64,000 nt of DNA from Heliocidaris erythrogramma (GCA_025617745.1 CM046861.1:17085563-17149562); one strand, 5' to 3'. Positions 21,246-32,559 are shown, counted from the first letter of the stretch. The notes: generated from the sequence alone by a model not told the origin. Translations and numbers: made by a program.

Positions 21246-22974
21246 TTATTCAAAGTCATCTTGGCTTCCATCATCCTGAAATTCTTTCTTCGGGGTGGTC
21301 TGTCTTCGAATACGTGCAGAATAATACATGTTGGCGGGGGGCTTAGGTAACGGTAATTCAGGTACAAGATAACCATCCTTACTAATTCGACTCGCTATGG
21401 GACTGCTTTGGAGGAGGCTTGGATTTTTTGGGGGGAAGATATAGTCGTGAGAATCTTTTTCAGGGATCAGATATTCACTGGATGCGTCAGGTCTTGCTTG
21501 GCTTATACTGGATGCTACAGAGGTCTGGCCATAGTGGGCCTCGGCGTAGAACTCTTCTGCAGCTGAACTCTTCTGAGTTTTATCTGTGACATCACTGATC
21601 GATACATGCTTTCGAGGAGGAATTGGTGGGGTCTTCGGCGGTTTACGCCTCGCTTGTTTTATTATGTTTGCAACAGGGGACTTGCCGTAATGAGACTCGG
21701 CGTAGACGTTTTCTGCAGCTACAGTAGATGAGCTCTCCAGCATTTTAACAGTGACATCGTTGATCGCTGCATGCTCTCTGTCTGAAGGCTTTGGCGGAAT
21801 CGGTTGAGCCTTCGACAGTTGAGGACTTTGCATTGGTGTGACTCCTTGAACCTCATAAACAATCTCCTGGTTGCCCGCGTTAGAGCCAGCTTTTCCTTCC
21901 CCTCTTTTGAGCTCTGCGCCGTCAATGGCCTTGGTGGCGACGTTCTTATATGATTCATCCAAGTGACTCCTTTCTGTAGCTTCATTAAGACAAGGGAACT
22001 CATCGGTCGCTTCAGACCTATCATCGTTAACACGTGAAGCAATGCATGTTTCGCCACGGTGTGGCTCTAGATAGAAACCTTCATCTACCAAATTTTGGTT
22101 GTCGTTATGGGCAATATCTGTTTCATCATTATTCACATTTGGGGCAATGCATGTCTCGCCATACTGTAGCTCTGGATATATGTCTTCTCCTCCTGAATGT
22201 ATGGGGTAGCAATGTGTGTCGTTGGTTGTTGCATCTGCAGGAAGTCCTTGCAGATTTAGTGTGCTGTCAACTGCTTCATACTTTCCACAATCCAAAATGC
22301 CTTCATCATTCTCCAATTGAATATCTTTTATGATCTCTGATCTGTGTATTTCAGCGGAAAGATTCATGGTAGTGAAGCGAGGTGCGGGCAAAGGTTTCAA
22401 CTTTTCCCCAACCTGACTTCCAGACGTCTCACTGGGGTTTTGAAGTGAGAATTTTTAATCTGGAGGCCGACGTAGTCGTAATCATCATCCGGACATGGAC
22501 TTCCTTGCTCTAAACGAGTGCTTCCAATGCCTATCTCTTGATCGGGATATTGGTAATCGACAGATAACTCATGTCTTGTTGGGTTCGAACTTGGTAAAGT
22601 CCATGGTACAATAGAATTGTTTCCATAGTATGTCTCTATATCTTCTGTGTCAATGCTTTGCGGTACCTCGTTCACTAATTCGAGTGCTGTCGGAGCTTTA
22701 AGTCTTAGTCGAGTGGATAAAGTCGTCCCATGTTGAGCATGCCTTGAGGTCTTGTCATGTTCAATGTTGCGATGATGGCTCTTCTTCTGAAACCTCATCC
22801 AATATCGTACCTTCAAATGAGAGTGACGACTTCTACTCCTTTTTTTACCCACGACGATTAGCCAATTGATGACTTTTTTTCGCAAACGATATTTAGTCAT
22901 TATTGCAAAAACGATAATTATGATGATAATTAATGTAATGGAGACGGCAATAGCGCTTTTTCGTCCCATGCCAT
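21246..22974 (-). CDS. WSC receptor gene 3, last exon: transmembrane segment and long tyrosine-rich tail (frameshifted)
   Basis: Follows a CTTACAG acceptor and opens in phase 1 (G|AT), joining the stalk exon at 24037-24090. It starts DGMGRKSAIAVSITLIIIIII, a membrane helix, then KYRLRKK and a tail of about 540 residues. The frame shifts at about 22400: the first block ends VRRLEVRLGKS, and the second runs open from KPLPAPRF to the stop. One extra base in the GGGGAAAAG run would join them into one frame, so this is a single-base deletion or sequencing error. The second half contains repeated units FYAEAHYGQTSVAS, VYAESHYGKSPVAN, IYPELQYGETCIAP and FYLEPHRGETCIAS. It also has proline-rich PPKTPPIPPRK and QPIPPKP, and YLIP, YIFP and YLVP tyrosines. 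The C-terminal DGYLVPELPLPKPP motif is shared with genes 1 and 2. No enzyme domain is seen. Confidence 0.85.
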
Positions 22975-23414
22975 CTGTAAGAAAGTAGAATGTGATAAAG
23001 ATAAAGAATGTGGAAGAAACAAAGAGAGAAATAAAGAGAGAATAAGAAGAACGTACAACTAGGTGAGTGTTAGAAAATGGGAGTGAAGTACGTCAAACGA
23101 GAAGAAAGCAAAATAAAAAAGTCTGATTTTGATATGACTGACATTGCACCCAATTGTCATCATTATATTGTGATCATTACTGTAATTTGTTTGTAGGCTA
23201 GGGAAATAGATTTATGTGATCAAAATTTGGAAATGCAAACGACATAGCTACTTGTAACATGGGAGTGAAACATGGAACGGGATAAAGTATAAAATATGTG
23301 TCATATTAGTTCATTTGAGTCGAATAATACCAGGAAGAAAGTAAATGCGCATCAAGTCCATCGAATAAGAAGTAAAATCTATACAAAAGAGAATGTCATT
23401 TTGATTACGTTATT
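22975..23414. other. Gene 3 intron
   Basis: AGAAAGA-rich DNA; no feature recognised. Confidence 0.4.
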
Positions 23415-23665
23415 ACACTGTAAAAAATAACTCTAGATTAACATGTTTCTTGACTTGTAACTGTAGATTAACAGTTTTTTGACTTGTAAAGTTACAAGTT
23501 TTGGCCGTTTTTTCTGTTAATACGGTATTTTTCTTGTGAAATTGGAGGAAAATGCTAATTTTCCTGCCATTTCACAAGAAAAATACCGTATTAACAGAAA
23601 AACGGCCAAAACTTGTAATTTAAAAGTAAAAAAACCTGTTAATCTACAGTTATTGTTTACAGTGT
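23415..23665. mobile_element. Foldback MITE with ACACTGTAAA ends
   Basis: ACACTGTAAA...TTTACAGTGT termini. Arms of about 120 bp are nearly perfectly complementary, for example CAAGTTTTGGCCGTTTTT and AAAAACGGCCAAAACTTG, around a GGAAAATGCTAATTTTCC centre. ORFs of 77 and 125 codons are shadows of the palindrome. Intronic in gene 3. Confidence 0.85.
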
Positions 23666-24036
23666 ACCAGCGCTCAGTAATCAAGCCCATGAAGGCAATT
23701 AGCCAATGCGCCGGTGATTCAACGAAATGTCTCGGACTGTTCATTTTGCATTCATTTTGTGTACAATAGGCCTGCGTCAGGGAAATGAAGCCTCGTGTAT
23801 AACGAGCATTACATAGTCTAAATTTGAATTCATAAAACTTTAATACACTGTGAGATAAAACTATGTACAAAATACATATTTTCCTACAGTACAATGTCCG
23901 ACGACATTCTCCATTTTAAGTATCCGTGTAATCATTTGCCCTTATATTATTCAAGTATTATCAATTATAAAGCAGTTAACCAGTTTAAGAGGCATATGAA
24001 CAGATGAGTAATGATTGATAGCTTGTCGCTACTTAC

Positions 24037-24090
24037 CACTTACATTGTCTTGTTCGGTACAAGTACTATTTAATGTGTTGAGAGTATTCA
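24037..24090 (-). CDS. WSC receptor gene 3, stalk exon
   Basis: A 54-nt exon between a TTTCTCTTTCAG acceptor and a GTAAGTAG donor, phase 1 at both ends. With the flanking G it reads VNTLNTLNSTCTEQDNVS: a short juxtamembrane linker with an N-glycosylation sequon (NST) and one cysteine. Phase and position between the second WSC exon and the transmembrane exon support it, but it is too short for domain evidence. Confidence 0.65.
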
Positions 24091-24724
24091 CTGAAAGAGA
24101 AAGGTGAAAAGTAGAATTTCAATTTGGATTCGCTGACGCATTCCTGCATCAGTCACATGACATAACGCTTCCACCGCAATGGGCATCATTTCGATTGCAA
24201 TATTATCTGCACTATCGAACCTGTAAAGGTAATTACTCCATACATCAGTTATTAAAAGCAATGTTTGCACATTATGCATATTATACATTACAGAATATCA
24301 CACTAACATGGTACGTCAGTCAAATGAAGCCCTGATTACAATAGTCTGGGAGCCTGTCCCGAAATAGTCAACCCATTTTACATATCAGATTTGACCCCTT
24401 AAAGTTACCTAGGTTACCTAGACCATCCATGTCATTCAAAAAAAGCTTGGAAGCCCGAACGAAGCCCCCCTCCCCCCCCCCCCCCCAAAAAAAAGGTCTC
24501 TAAGTGGGGTCGATTTCAACCCATCTAACATATGCGCCAAACTTTGCCAGAAGGAAGTGCAAAGACTGTCGGGGTGCGTTGTCAGTGGGCGCTTAAACAT
24601 TGGGGCAAATTTTCCCCCTCAAGACACAATGACGAAATGCTGTCAGAATGAAGATGCATGGGTGTATATTACAATAATATTGCTAAGTATCTGGGCTGTG
24701 TGGCTGCCATGATAAAATCGGGGC

Positions 24725-24830
24725 AACCGCGCTAGTCATATGGACAGCTAGTCATAATGACCGCTATTAGTAAGGACCGCCATTCATAACGTGTAAGTTC
24801 CTATACCTGATTCATAAAACGGAAATGGGG
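24725..24830. repeat. GACCGCTATTCATAA minisatellite, locus 2
   Basis: Short run of CTAGTCATAATGACCGCTAT- and GGACCGCCATTCATAA-type units, a degenerate member of the family at 18.1, 26.3 and 29.2 kb. Confidence 0.65.
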
Positions 24831-25119
24831 TCACTATTCATAAACTCATAAGCAGGAGCGTCTCTAGACTGGGAGGGGAGGGTGTGAGGTGTCAATCCCC
24901 TCCCCCCCCCCCACTCAAATTTTTTGTCGGCAAATGCACCACCTCTGTCAGCAAAAAAAGGGGGAAGGGAGAGGGAAGAGGAAAGAGAAAAGGAAAGGAG
25001 AAGAAAAAAGATAAAAGGAAAGGAAAGGAACACAAAAACAGAAAGAAAAGAAGGAAAAGAAAGAAAAGAAAAGGGAAAGAAAGAAAAAGCAGGAAATTGA
25101 CGATTTTACACTGGAATTT

Positions 25120-25450
25120 TTAATATTCGGGCAAAAGGCGTCCCCCTTCGGCAATGGGCTGCAGACCCCCCCCCCCCCCCCCCCCCCCCGCAGATTTTCA
25201 AAGTTCCGATATTCATATTCGGGGAGCAAGGTGCTAGAATATCCAATTTTGGGAAGCAATGTTCCCAGATAATTATATTATGTAACTTGTGTATGTATCT
25301 TCTGTACATTTTCACTCCGAAAAGTTAAACAAAAAATTGCTTGCTCGCTGCGCTCGCTCGCAAACATATAGAAATTGAAAAGTTGATATTCGGGCAAAAG
25401 GTGTCCCCTACGGCAACGGGGTGTAATCCCCAGGGGCGGATCTAGCTTTG
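25120..25450. repeat. Dispersed repeat, copy 1 (pair with 25990-26290)
   Basis: Shares ATATTCGGGCAA, CAGATAATTATAT, TTTTCACT.CGAAA and a GCTCGCTGCGCTCGCTCGCAAAC block with 25990-26290 in the same orientation, with poly-C (25168-25188) before the CAGATTTTCAAA core. Not coding despite ORFs on both strands. Confidence 0.7.
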
Positions 25451-25989
25451 TTCCAAGGGGGTGGTTGACCCAACCAGGGGCGGATCCAGGATTGAGGAAA
25501 AGAGGGGGCACACAAAGGAAGGTTTGTCAACCAAAGTCACCCAGTGGGGGGGGGGGGTGTCGACAAAAAAAACCTGCAAAAGACCTGCAAAATTCGCTCG
25601 AGGGGGGTTATGGGGGGTCCAGTTTCCCTCCATAATTCCCTGACAAGCAAAAAAAAAAAAATAATAATTCTAAAAAGGGGGGGGGGAGGGGTGGCACAAT
25701 CGAGAAAATGGCGGGTCGTCTATGGTCAAAATGCATACTTTTCTTCCAAAAGGGGGGGGGCATGGGCCGGAAGTGCCCCCCCCCCCCGGATCCGCCAATG
25801 GACCCAGCGACGATGCGAGCTATTTTTTTTCGCTATTTTGAACCCCCGTAAGTGATGTTTTCCTGGCATCTACTAACGCAATAGAGACCATAAAAAGCAG
25901 TCCTGTGCTATAGGAACATAATGTGTGGGTCTGGACATATTATGATGGCGTTTTTCTATGCACATTAAATTTTTACTTGGCAGCCCAAG

Positions 25990-26290
25990 GGGGGGTTTAA
26001 ACCCCCTAAACCCCCCCCCCCCCCCGGATTCTTCAAATTTCCAGTATTCGGGCAACCACCACTTCATATTCTGGCAGCGAGGTGCCAGAATATCCACATA
26101 TTTGGGCAGCGAGATTCCCAGATAATTATATAACTTCTGTATGTAACTTCTGGAAATTTTCACTACGAAAGGTAAAAAAAAAAATTGCTCGCTCACTTCG
26201 CTCGTTCGCAAACATTTAAAAAGTTGATATTCAGGCAAACGGCGTGAGCCCCCTCCTGGCGAAAATACGGTTCAGCATTTTTGTCGGCAA
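25990..26290. repeat. Dispersed repeat, copy 2
   Basis: Direct copy of 25120-25450, again following a poly-C tract (26011-26025), with GCTCGCTCACTTCGCTCG near 26187. Confidence 0.7.
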
Positions 26291-26344
26291 ACTTGGGTTT
26301 CACACCCTAAATATTTGTCGGAAAATTAAATATGTTCTAGCGAC

Positions 26345-26750
26345 GCCCATGCTCATAAGGACCATTATTCATAAGGACCACTATTCATAATGTGATAGGA
26401 GGGTCGCTTTTCCTAATTCATATTGAGGGTCATTACTCACAAGGACCCCTATTCATAATACAGAAGACGGTCGCTATTCATAATAGAAGAGGGTCGCTAT
26501 TCATAATACGGAAAGAGGGTCGCTATTCATAATACGGTATGAGAGTATATGAATAGCGACCCTCATTTCGTATCATATATAGCGACCCTCTTCTCCTATT
26601 ATGAATAGCGACCCTCATTTCGTATCATATATAGCGACCCTCTTCTCCTATTATGAATAACAGTCCTTATGAATAATAACCCTTATGAATAATGAGCCTT
26701 TTATCCATTATGAATAGCTGTCATTATGAATAGCGGTCCTTATGAAAAGG
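26345..26750. repeat. GACCGCTATTCATAA minisatellite, locus 3
   Basis: Array of GGGTCGCTATTCATAATACG-type units that switches orientation near 26550 to TATGAATAGCGACCCTC. A longer duplicated unit of about 52 bp, including CTTCTCCTATTATGAATA, occurs twice between 26580 and 26660. The array is therefore a large imperfect palindrome. Confidence 0.85.
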
Positions 26751-27790
26751 CATGGCAGGCACTTAGCCCAGATACTTAGCATGCTCCTCTATTATATCTT
26801 GTCAAACAGGTGCAGATGGACAATGGGTGAGTTTACATAATCCTGACAATATCATATGAATACCTTTGAGAAAGCAATACAATTTTACAATTTAATAACT
26901 TATTATTCAAATGATCGTTTGAAACCAGATTGCACCCCAAGAAAGTCACAATACTCAAAATTGTAAGTTGTAAATTTGACGTGAATTGAATGAGACACTT
27001 TGGAGTTGTTAAGGTTGTTGTAATGCCAAAAAATGTTTTTTTTTTTCTCTACATCCAGAGCATTTCGGGCAGCAAAGCTTGGTTTAGGGGCACTTTGGTG
27101 TATTTTTTCCAGGGGCGTGTTACAACCCCTTCCCGATGGAATTTTTTTTCAGTTTTTATATTTTTGTAATGTACACCCATACCTCTTCCTTCTAACAAAA
27201 TTTGGTCTATGGCCTTAAGGGGAAAAATTGCCAATTTTTAGGGGCCGGCTGACAACCTATCCCGACGGAACATTTTGTCAGGTTTTGTGTTTTGGCAAAT
27301 GAATGTATAGTTATATACCTTCCTTCTGACAATGTTTGGTGCATATGTTAGATGGGTTGAAATCGACTCAACATGGGTGCCCTTTTTTGGGTGGTCTGGG
27401 GGCCAAACCCGGAAGCTTCGTTCGGGCTGACAAGCTTTTTGTGAATGACATGGATGATCTAAGTAACTGTAAGGGGTCATATCTCATATGTAAAATGGGG
27501 TCATTATTTCGGGACAGGCTCTTGGCCTACAATGAACATAGCGACAAGACAATTGACTGGCCTAATTCATACTACATAACCTATTAACTAATATCAATAT
27601 CTGAATATTTAAGGGGGAAAGAAACTGGACGGTAAAATATTTTCTAAATAGTTTCTCCTCATTTCATGGTATCCCACATTATTACCACAAATGTGCGAAA
27701 GTCGAAACTGTGGATCATTTAATTTATGCATGTGTATATATAAGCGTGTTAACATGATAATATGATTTATGGGAATATATTTCCTCTTAC
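26751..27790. other. Gene 3 intron, right half of the composite element
   Basis: Two copies of a CCCGAYGGAA/TTTTG-type block occur at about 27110-27200 and 27245-27340. No coding exon is supported before 27791. Confidence 0.4.
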
Positions 27791-28051
27791 CGCGATATAC
27801 CGAAGCACCGCAAAATTGCAATAAATCTGCTGGACAAGGCAAACCACAGTATTCGTTTAGTAGGACAGGTTTGGTACATGAAAATTCACAGGAGCAAGAA
27901 CATCGAGATCCGTTGTACAGTGCCGCTATTGAAAATCCACTTTCTCGACAAGCTTTCGTGCAAGAAGCTGTACTATAGCTAAAATCTTTAATGTTTATGT
28001 TGTAGTCAAATTCCAGGCACGATCGGGTGTAACATCCAACGTATTCGATAT
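27791..28051 (-). CDS. WSC receptor gene 3, second WSC exon
   Basis: An 87-codon exon, phase 1 at both ends, between a TTGTCTCAG acceptor and a GTAAGAGG donor. It encodes a WSC domain beginning DIEYVGCYTRSCLEFDYN, with CTKACRESGFSIAALYNGSR, CSCSCEFSC and GLPCPADLLQFCGASVYRG. There is an N-glycosylation sequon (NGS). Compared with gene 1 the order and spacing of cysteines are the same, and the final CGG is CGA. The flanking residues of the longer ORF are intron. It is extracellular in the predicted topology. Confidence 0.87.
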
Positions 28052-28709
28052 CTGAGACAAAAGATATAATAAAATCATATATATATATAAACATTCGAGG
28101 ATACATACTGGTGACTTAACGCTTAACATTCTAAACTTAGAGTGCTTGTGATTGGTCTTGGTATAGTAAAGCATGTTTAAAAATATGATCGGTGGGTTGG
28201 TCTATTCAGGTACTGTAACAATAAATTACTGATACATTTTGTAACAAAGCAGTCTCAAAAATAAAGAAGATTAAGTAACACAGGCAGATAGACTTCCAAA
28301 TTAAAATGACAAGGAAAGGAACCCAGTGATAAAAGAAGGAAGAAAAAGGAAAATTGAACATCAAAGGGTATTTTGAAGTAATAGGGGGCCAGCAGTGCAA
28401 ATTAACGTGACCATCTGTAAATTAGCGGGAACATCTGTAGATTAAAAAAAACTCGTCAAAAAACGTGGAATAACATCCAATCTCAGAGATATAACTTGTT
28501 TCACGACTTTCGAAAGGTCCCTTAAAAGTATTTCACCGCCAGTAATCTAATATTATCTGTTTTTTATTCCTCCTTTCCAGATTTACTTTTTTGGTCTGAA
28601 TAATGTTGGTTCTCTTCAAATGTGTGATTTTGTAAGCACTCTAGTACTTTTTTAGTGCCCCTAAATATTCTTTTTAAATACATCTACCTGCAAGTCTTAA
28701 ACCACTTAC
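28052..28709. other. Gene 3 intron
   Basis: AT-rich; no further feature recognised. Confidence 0.4.
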
Positions 28710-28775
28710 CGTCATGTTCGGGCTTGGTTATAGAATGTCGGTTACATATGATGTTTGGTCCATTTTGAAGATCCA
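28710..28775 (-). CDS. WSC receptor gene 3, linker exon between WSC domains
   Basis: A 66-nt exon with a TCTTCTGCAG acceptor and consensus GTAAGTGG donor, phase 1 at both ends. With the flanking base it reads VDLQNGPNIICNRHSITKPE followed by HD. It has no known domain and one cysteine, and would space the two WSC domains. Support is splice signals, phase and location only. Confidence 0.6.
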
Positions 28776-28799
28776 CTGCAGAAGATAAGAATAGACTTA

Positions 28800-29170
28800 T
28801 TCAAATATTCAAATTGATAACATAGGTTCGTAACTAGGGGGATGCGAGGGGTGCGAGAGGTCAGCTTGACAAAAAAAAATTTGGGGTCTTCAAAATTGTA
28901 CCTAAAATGCAACTAAAACTTAATTTTAAGATAGAAAAATGCAAAAAAATTCCCCTACCCTGGGAGGGGAGACACCCCCTCACACGCCCTCGTTTGGTCT
29001 CTCCACTCCCTCAATAAGGTTCATCTCATGTAATATCTGCACCCCAGTAAAGTCCTAGTTATGGGCCTGCAACATGTAAACATCTGATATTTATATATAG
29101 CATGCAGAAACTCGATACAGTTACAATTTGTACATGAAGTAAACATATATTTTTCGTTCAGTTATGGCGA
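28800..29170. repeat. Dispersed low-complexity repeat in gene 3 intron
   Basis: GGGGGATGCGAGGGGTGCGAG and CTACCCTGGGAGGGGAGACA blocks resemble the 'grey' repeats next to poly-C runs elsewhere in the window. No coding potential. Confidence 0.35.
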
Positions 29171-29184
29171 ATATAATTTATGGG

Positions 29185-29415
29185 GTAACCTCGCTTGTCA
29201 TAAGGACCGCTATTCATAAGGACCACTTATTCATAAGAAGCGCTATTCATAGCGCGTGACTAAATGAATAGCGGTTTTGTATGAATAGCGGTCCTTCTAA
29301 ATAGCGAGCAAGCCATAGACAAATTACCTCGCTATTCATAAGGACCGTTATTCTTAACGCGTGTTAAATGAAAAGCGGGTTTTGTGAATAGCGGTCATTA
29401 TGAATAGCGAGCGGA
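29185..29415. repeat. GACCGCTATTCATAA minisatellite, locus 4
   Basis: Direct and inverted copies of CATAAGGACCGCTATTCATA. The layout, including ACGCGTTA/TAACGCGT linkers, closely parallels locus 1 at 18.1-18.37 kb in inverse orientation. Confidence 0.82.
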
Positions 29416-29559
29416 CCCCTAATGTATATATATATAAGATATCTTGTGAAGATGATTTAGATACTAAAAGCAATTTGCTTTGTGTGATGTTTAGATATAT
29501 ATTTCTGTAAGACCTTAACCCTATCATTGATATTGCAGAGAGGTTTTTATATCAGTCTT

Positions 29560-30285
29560 TAAAAGGTTGTCAGTGGTTAGCGACTGCTTGTCGGAGCATT
29601 TGGTCGCCTAAAGGTTTAAGTCATGGTCACTGGCCCTACAACCGGTTGCCGATGTCCGACAACCACTAGTCGGTAGCTGGTTGTCTGGGATCGCAAAAAG
29701 TTTTTCTGTAATCTGTATTTGGTTGTCAGCGGTCGGAAATTGGTTGTCGGAGCATTTTGGTCGGCTGTAGGTTTGCGCTGCTGCATCGAAAACCCGTCAA
29801 CTTTAGTGCTCGAAAAGTGCTTGAAAATAAGGTTGGCGATTAATCACCATGATCAACGAATAATTAACGATAAGTCACCGATTGATTCCCAAACCATAAG
29901 CCAGCACTGACAACCAACCGAAAAGCCATGGTCTTACACTCTTACTGGCATTACGACCAGTTGCCGAATTCCGAGCGGGTCCATAGTTATTTATCAGAGA
30001 TCGCAAAGTGGAATTTGTCAGTTTTTTTAATAGGTTGTCAGGTACTGGCGACAAGTTGTCGGAGCATTTTGGTATTTTTATTTTCCGACCAAATTGATTG
30101 TGAAAAGGCTTCTAAAGGTGGGCGACTGTTCTGAGACTGATCTCCGACTGATCTTAGTGCTCGAAAAGTGCTCGAAAATAAGGTCGGCGATTGATCACGA
30201 AATAATAAACGACTAGTCGCCTATTGATTCCCAAAACATTACCAAGCACCGACAAGTGGCGACAACCAACCGTATCAACACCATC
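29560..30285. repeat. GTTGTCGG-rich repeat, tandem pair
   Basis: Two similar blocks (about 29560-29910 and 29930-30270) share GGTTGTC, GTCGGAGCATTTTGGT, AGTGCTCGAAAAGTGCT and GACAACCAACCG. ORFs of 63-68 codons here are incidental. Confidence 0.7.
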
Positions 30286-30545
30286 CAAAAGACTTTCATG
30301 AAATTAACTCAATGGTAAGTTTGGTTGTATTGCCTATTGAAAAATAGTTTTGCTTATAAAAGGGATGATTTGATATATGGACGACATACTTTCAAGACGA
30401 TGGTAGAAATGGGGGAGCCATTGTGAGGGGTTTCCTCTTCATGAGCTTGTTAAATTTCAGTAATATATCCAGACAACCTCGAATACATCCTTGCTTCGCA
30501 CCCATACAATTATGTATTATTTATGTTATTCATGTATTGAAATAA
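30286..30545. repeat. Direct duplication, copy 1 (pair with 31023-31280)
   Basis: Matches 31023-31280 in the same orientation: CAAAGACTTTCAT, AATAGTTTTG.TTATAAAAG, CGATGGTAGAAATGGG, CAGACAACCTCG, CATCCTTGCTT. The copies start about 740 bp apart. Confidence 0.8.
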
Positions 30546-30835
30546 TTGTTGTTCATCATAACCTGGTATAAGTATACATTTGTTTGTACCAGTGATTCAT
30601 AGCATTCCCACGGGTATAATCTCCGACTGTCATAAGAACATCGGCCATCAGCTTGTCTCGGGAAAACAAAAAAGGTTTGACCAACCCATACAAGTCTGTT
30701 TCCCGGATATAAACAACAAGTAGATTCAATATCATTAACATATTGCACAAAGTATTATTTAAAAGATATTTAAAACGATAGACAACAATGATGATTGCAA
30801 GTAAAAAGTTTATTTACAAGTTTATGATCGCCGAA

Positions 30836-31020
30836 TCGACGACCGTTCCAACAGGTGGTGGCCAATCAGTCTCGGCGATTGGCCTATAACCGATCGGCGA
30901 CTATCATACAAGCGATTGGCAGATGTTTTTTGCAGATTGGTTGTCGATGGTCGCAACTTTTCTTTTGGTTGTCAGAAGTCGGCAAATTGTCGTAAGGCCA
31001 ATGAGACTGAGGCTTAATCA
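30836..31020. repeat. CGACCGTTCC repeat, copy 1 (pair with 32560-32768)
   Basis: Shares GACCGTTCC, CGATCGGCGACTAT, GGTTGTCGATGGTCGCA, TGTCAGAAGTCG and CGTAAGGCCA.TGAGACT with 32560-32768, same orientation. Confidence 0.78.
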
Positions 31021-31022
31021 AA

Positions 31023-31280
31023 ACCATCCCAAAGACTTTCATAAAATCAACCCAAGGGTAATTTGTTTTTTTTTCTGTTCAAAATAGTTTTGATTATAAA
31101 AGAGATAATTTGATTTATGGAAAACACATTTCCAAGCCGATGGTAGAAATGGGAGAGCCATATTGGCTGATTCTTCTTGATGCATGTCATGATCTTGTTA
31201 AATTTGAGTAATCTATTCAGACAACCTCGTATACTAGTACATCCTTGCTTTGCACTCGTACAATTATGTTATTCATGTAA
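31023..31280. repeat. Direct duplication, copy 2
   Basis: See 30286-30545. The pair flanks 30836-31020, so a unit of about 740 bp has been duplicated with divergence. Confidence 0.8.
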
Positions 31281-31319
31281 TGCAATACATGTAGTTGGTG
31301 TCGGATTCATCATGGGCGT

Positions 31320-32130
31320 CGATCCCGGGGGGGGGGGGGGGAATGGGGTATATATTCCCCCCCCCCCCCACAAAAAAAAATGAGGTGGGGATGGCCTGTA
31401 TTATCATCCCCCCAATATTTTTGGATGAAATGAATAAGAATTATAATACATTAACTTAAAACTAATAATTATCCAAACTCATTATGTTTGATCTTGAAAT
31501 ACCATCACATTCTTTAATGATTAGAAGTAAGGAAATAAGAAATGCCATAATTCGAAGAAAATTCGTTCGCTCGCATTGTTATTCTCAATTGAGGGGTTCC
31601 GTCCATTGGCGTAGATCCGTGCATTCCTTCTTTTTATTAAAAAAAACATTTTGGATGCTCTAAAATGCAGGTTTTATAGACAGATTTTTGAAAGTCCCTG
31701 GTGTGGGAGGGGGATACTCCCCTCCCACACCCTCCCCACTAAGTCGCTTCTCTCAGTGGCGTATCTAGGGGGAGGGGCAGGGTGCACGTGCCCCGGCGGC
31801 ACTTGGAGGGGGCGCAAAAACGCAGAGGAGAGAAAGCAAAAAAGGGGGAAATGAAGAAAAATCATATGCTTACGAATTATGCGCCCCCAAATGGGCAGGG
31901 TAATGCACTAGAAATCTAGTTTTTGAAGGTTTGAAATGCGAAAGTTTTCCAGAGCTCAGTCGCTTTGCTCCCTCGCATAATTATTTTCTTTCAGGATCTC
32001 GTAATTTCGCGCCCCCAGTAGGTTTATATAATTCTTCGATAGCTTAACCTTAAAAAGGCCGGGAGATTTTGGCTATGCCACAGCCGGGGGTGGAATCTAC
32101 CCCCCCCCCCCCCCCGAGATCTCGACTATC
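31320..32130. repeat. Poly-G/poly-C-associated dispersed repeats
   Basis: Poly-G at 31328-31341, poly-C at 31359-31369 and 32100-32116. A 215-bp section at about 31430-31645 (TTTGATCTTGAAATACCATC, CGTCCATTGGCGTAGATCCG) is an inverted copy of 50270-50500. GTGGCGTATCTAGG at 31756 belongs to the GTAGCTA-type family. Confidence 0.65.
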
Positions 32131-32559
32131 GCGATCGAGCCGAAAATCGGCACGCACGTCGTCCACAACTTAATCTACAAAACTGTATAGTTGAACGCTC
32201 CGAAAAAAAATTACATTAATTATGCAAATTTATGCATGAAATCAACATTTTGCTCTAAATCATTAAATAAAGCTAAAAAAAATGCTAATTTTTGGTCTAG
32301 ACTTTTTCAAGCCTATATAGGGTTTTCGTTAGTTTTGCTCCCGATTGTAGAAGTGAGTGAATAGAAAACCGTTTATCAATGTATAAAATTTGAGCTTCTC
32401 TACCCCCTCAATTTCAAAATTGCCTGGGTAAAATGCGTTTTTTAGGGTTAAAAATTGAAAAATTTGCCGCTCGGTTGCTTTGCTTCTTTGCTTACATAGA
32501 TAAGAATACCGGCCATCAGCTAGTCTATACGACCGATTGTTCATAATCGCTGATTAACT

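Larger units (their letters stand above)
24337..27533. mobile_element. 3.2-kb composite inverted-repeat element
   Basis: The outer arms are inverted copies: 24337-24580 (GAGCCTGTCCCGAAAT..GACCCCTTA..AAGCTTGGAAGCCCGAACGAAG) against 27330-27533. Inner arms continue at 24680-24720 (GCTAAGTATCTGGGCT) against 26763-26785 (AGCCCAGATACTTAGC). The interior holds the TATTCATAA minisatellite, poly-C/poly-G tracts and two direct copies of another repeat. No transposase is recognised. It lies in the large intron of gene 3 between the 24.0-kb and 27.8-kb exons. Confidence 0.65.

Noticed and set aside
23517..23894. 125-codon minus-strand ORF in gene 3 region
   Set aside because: Its first half is one arm of the ACACTGTAAA foldback MITE; no domain.
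28052..28106. Extension of the 27.8-kb WSC ORF upstream to its Met
   Set aside because: The TTGTCTCAG acceptor and phase agreement show that coding starts at 28051; the Met-containing part is intron.
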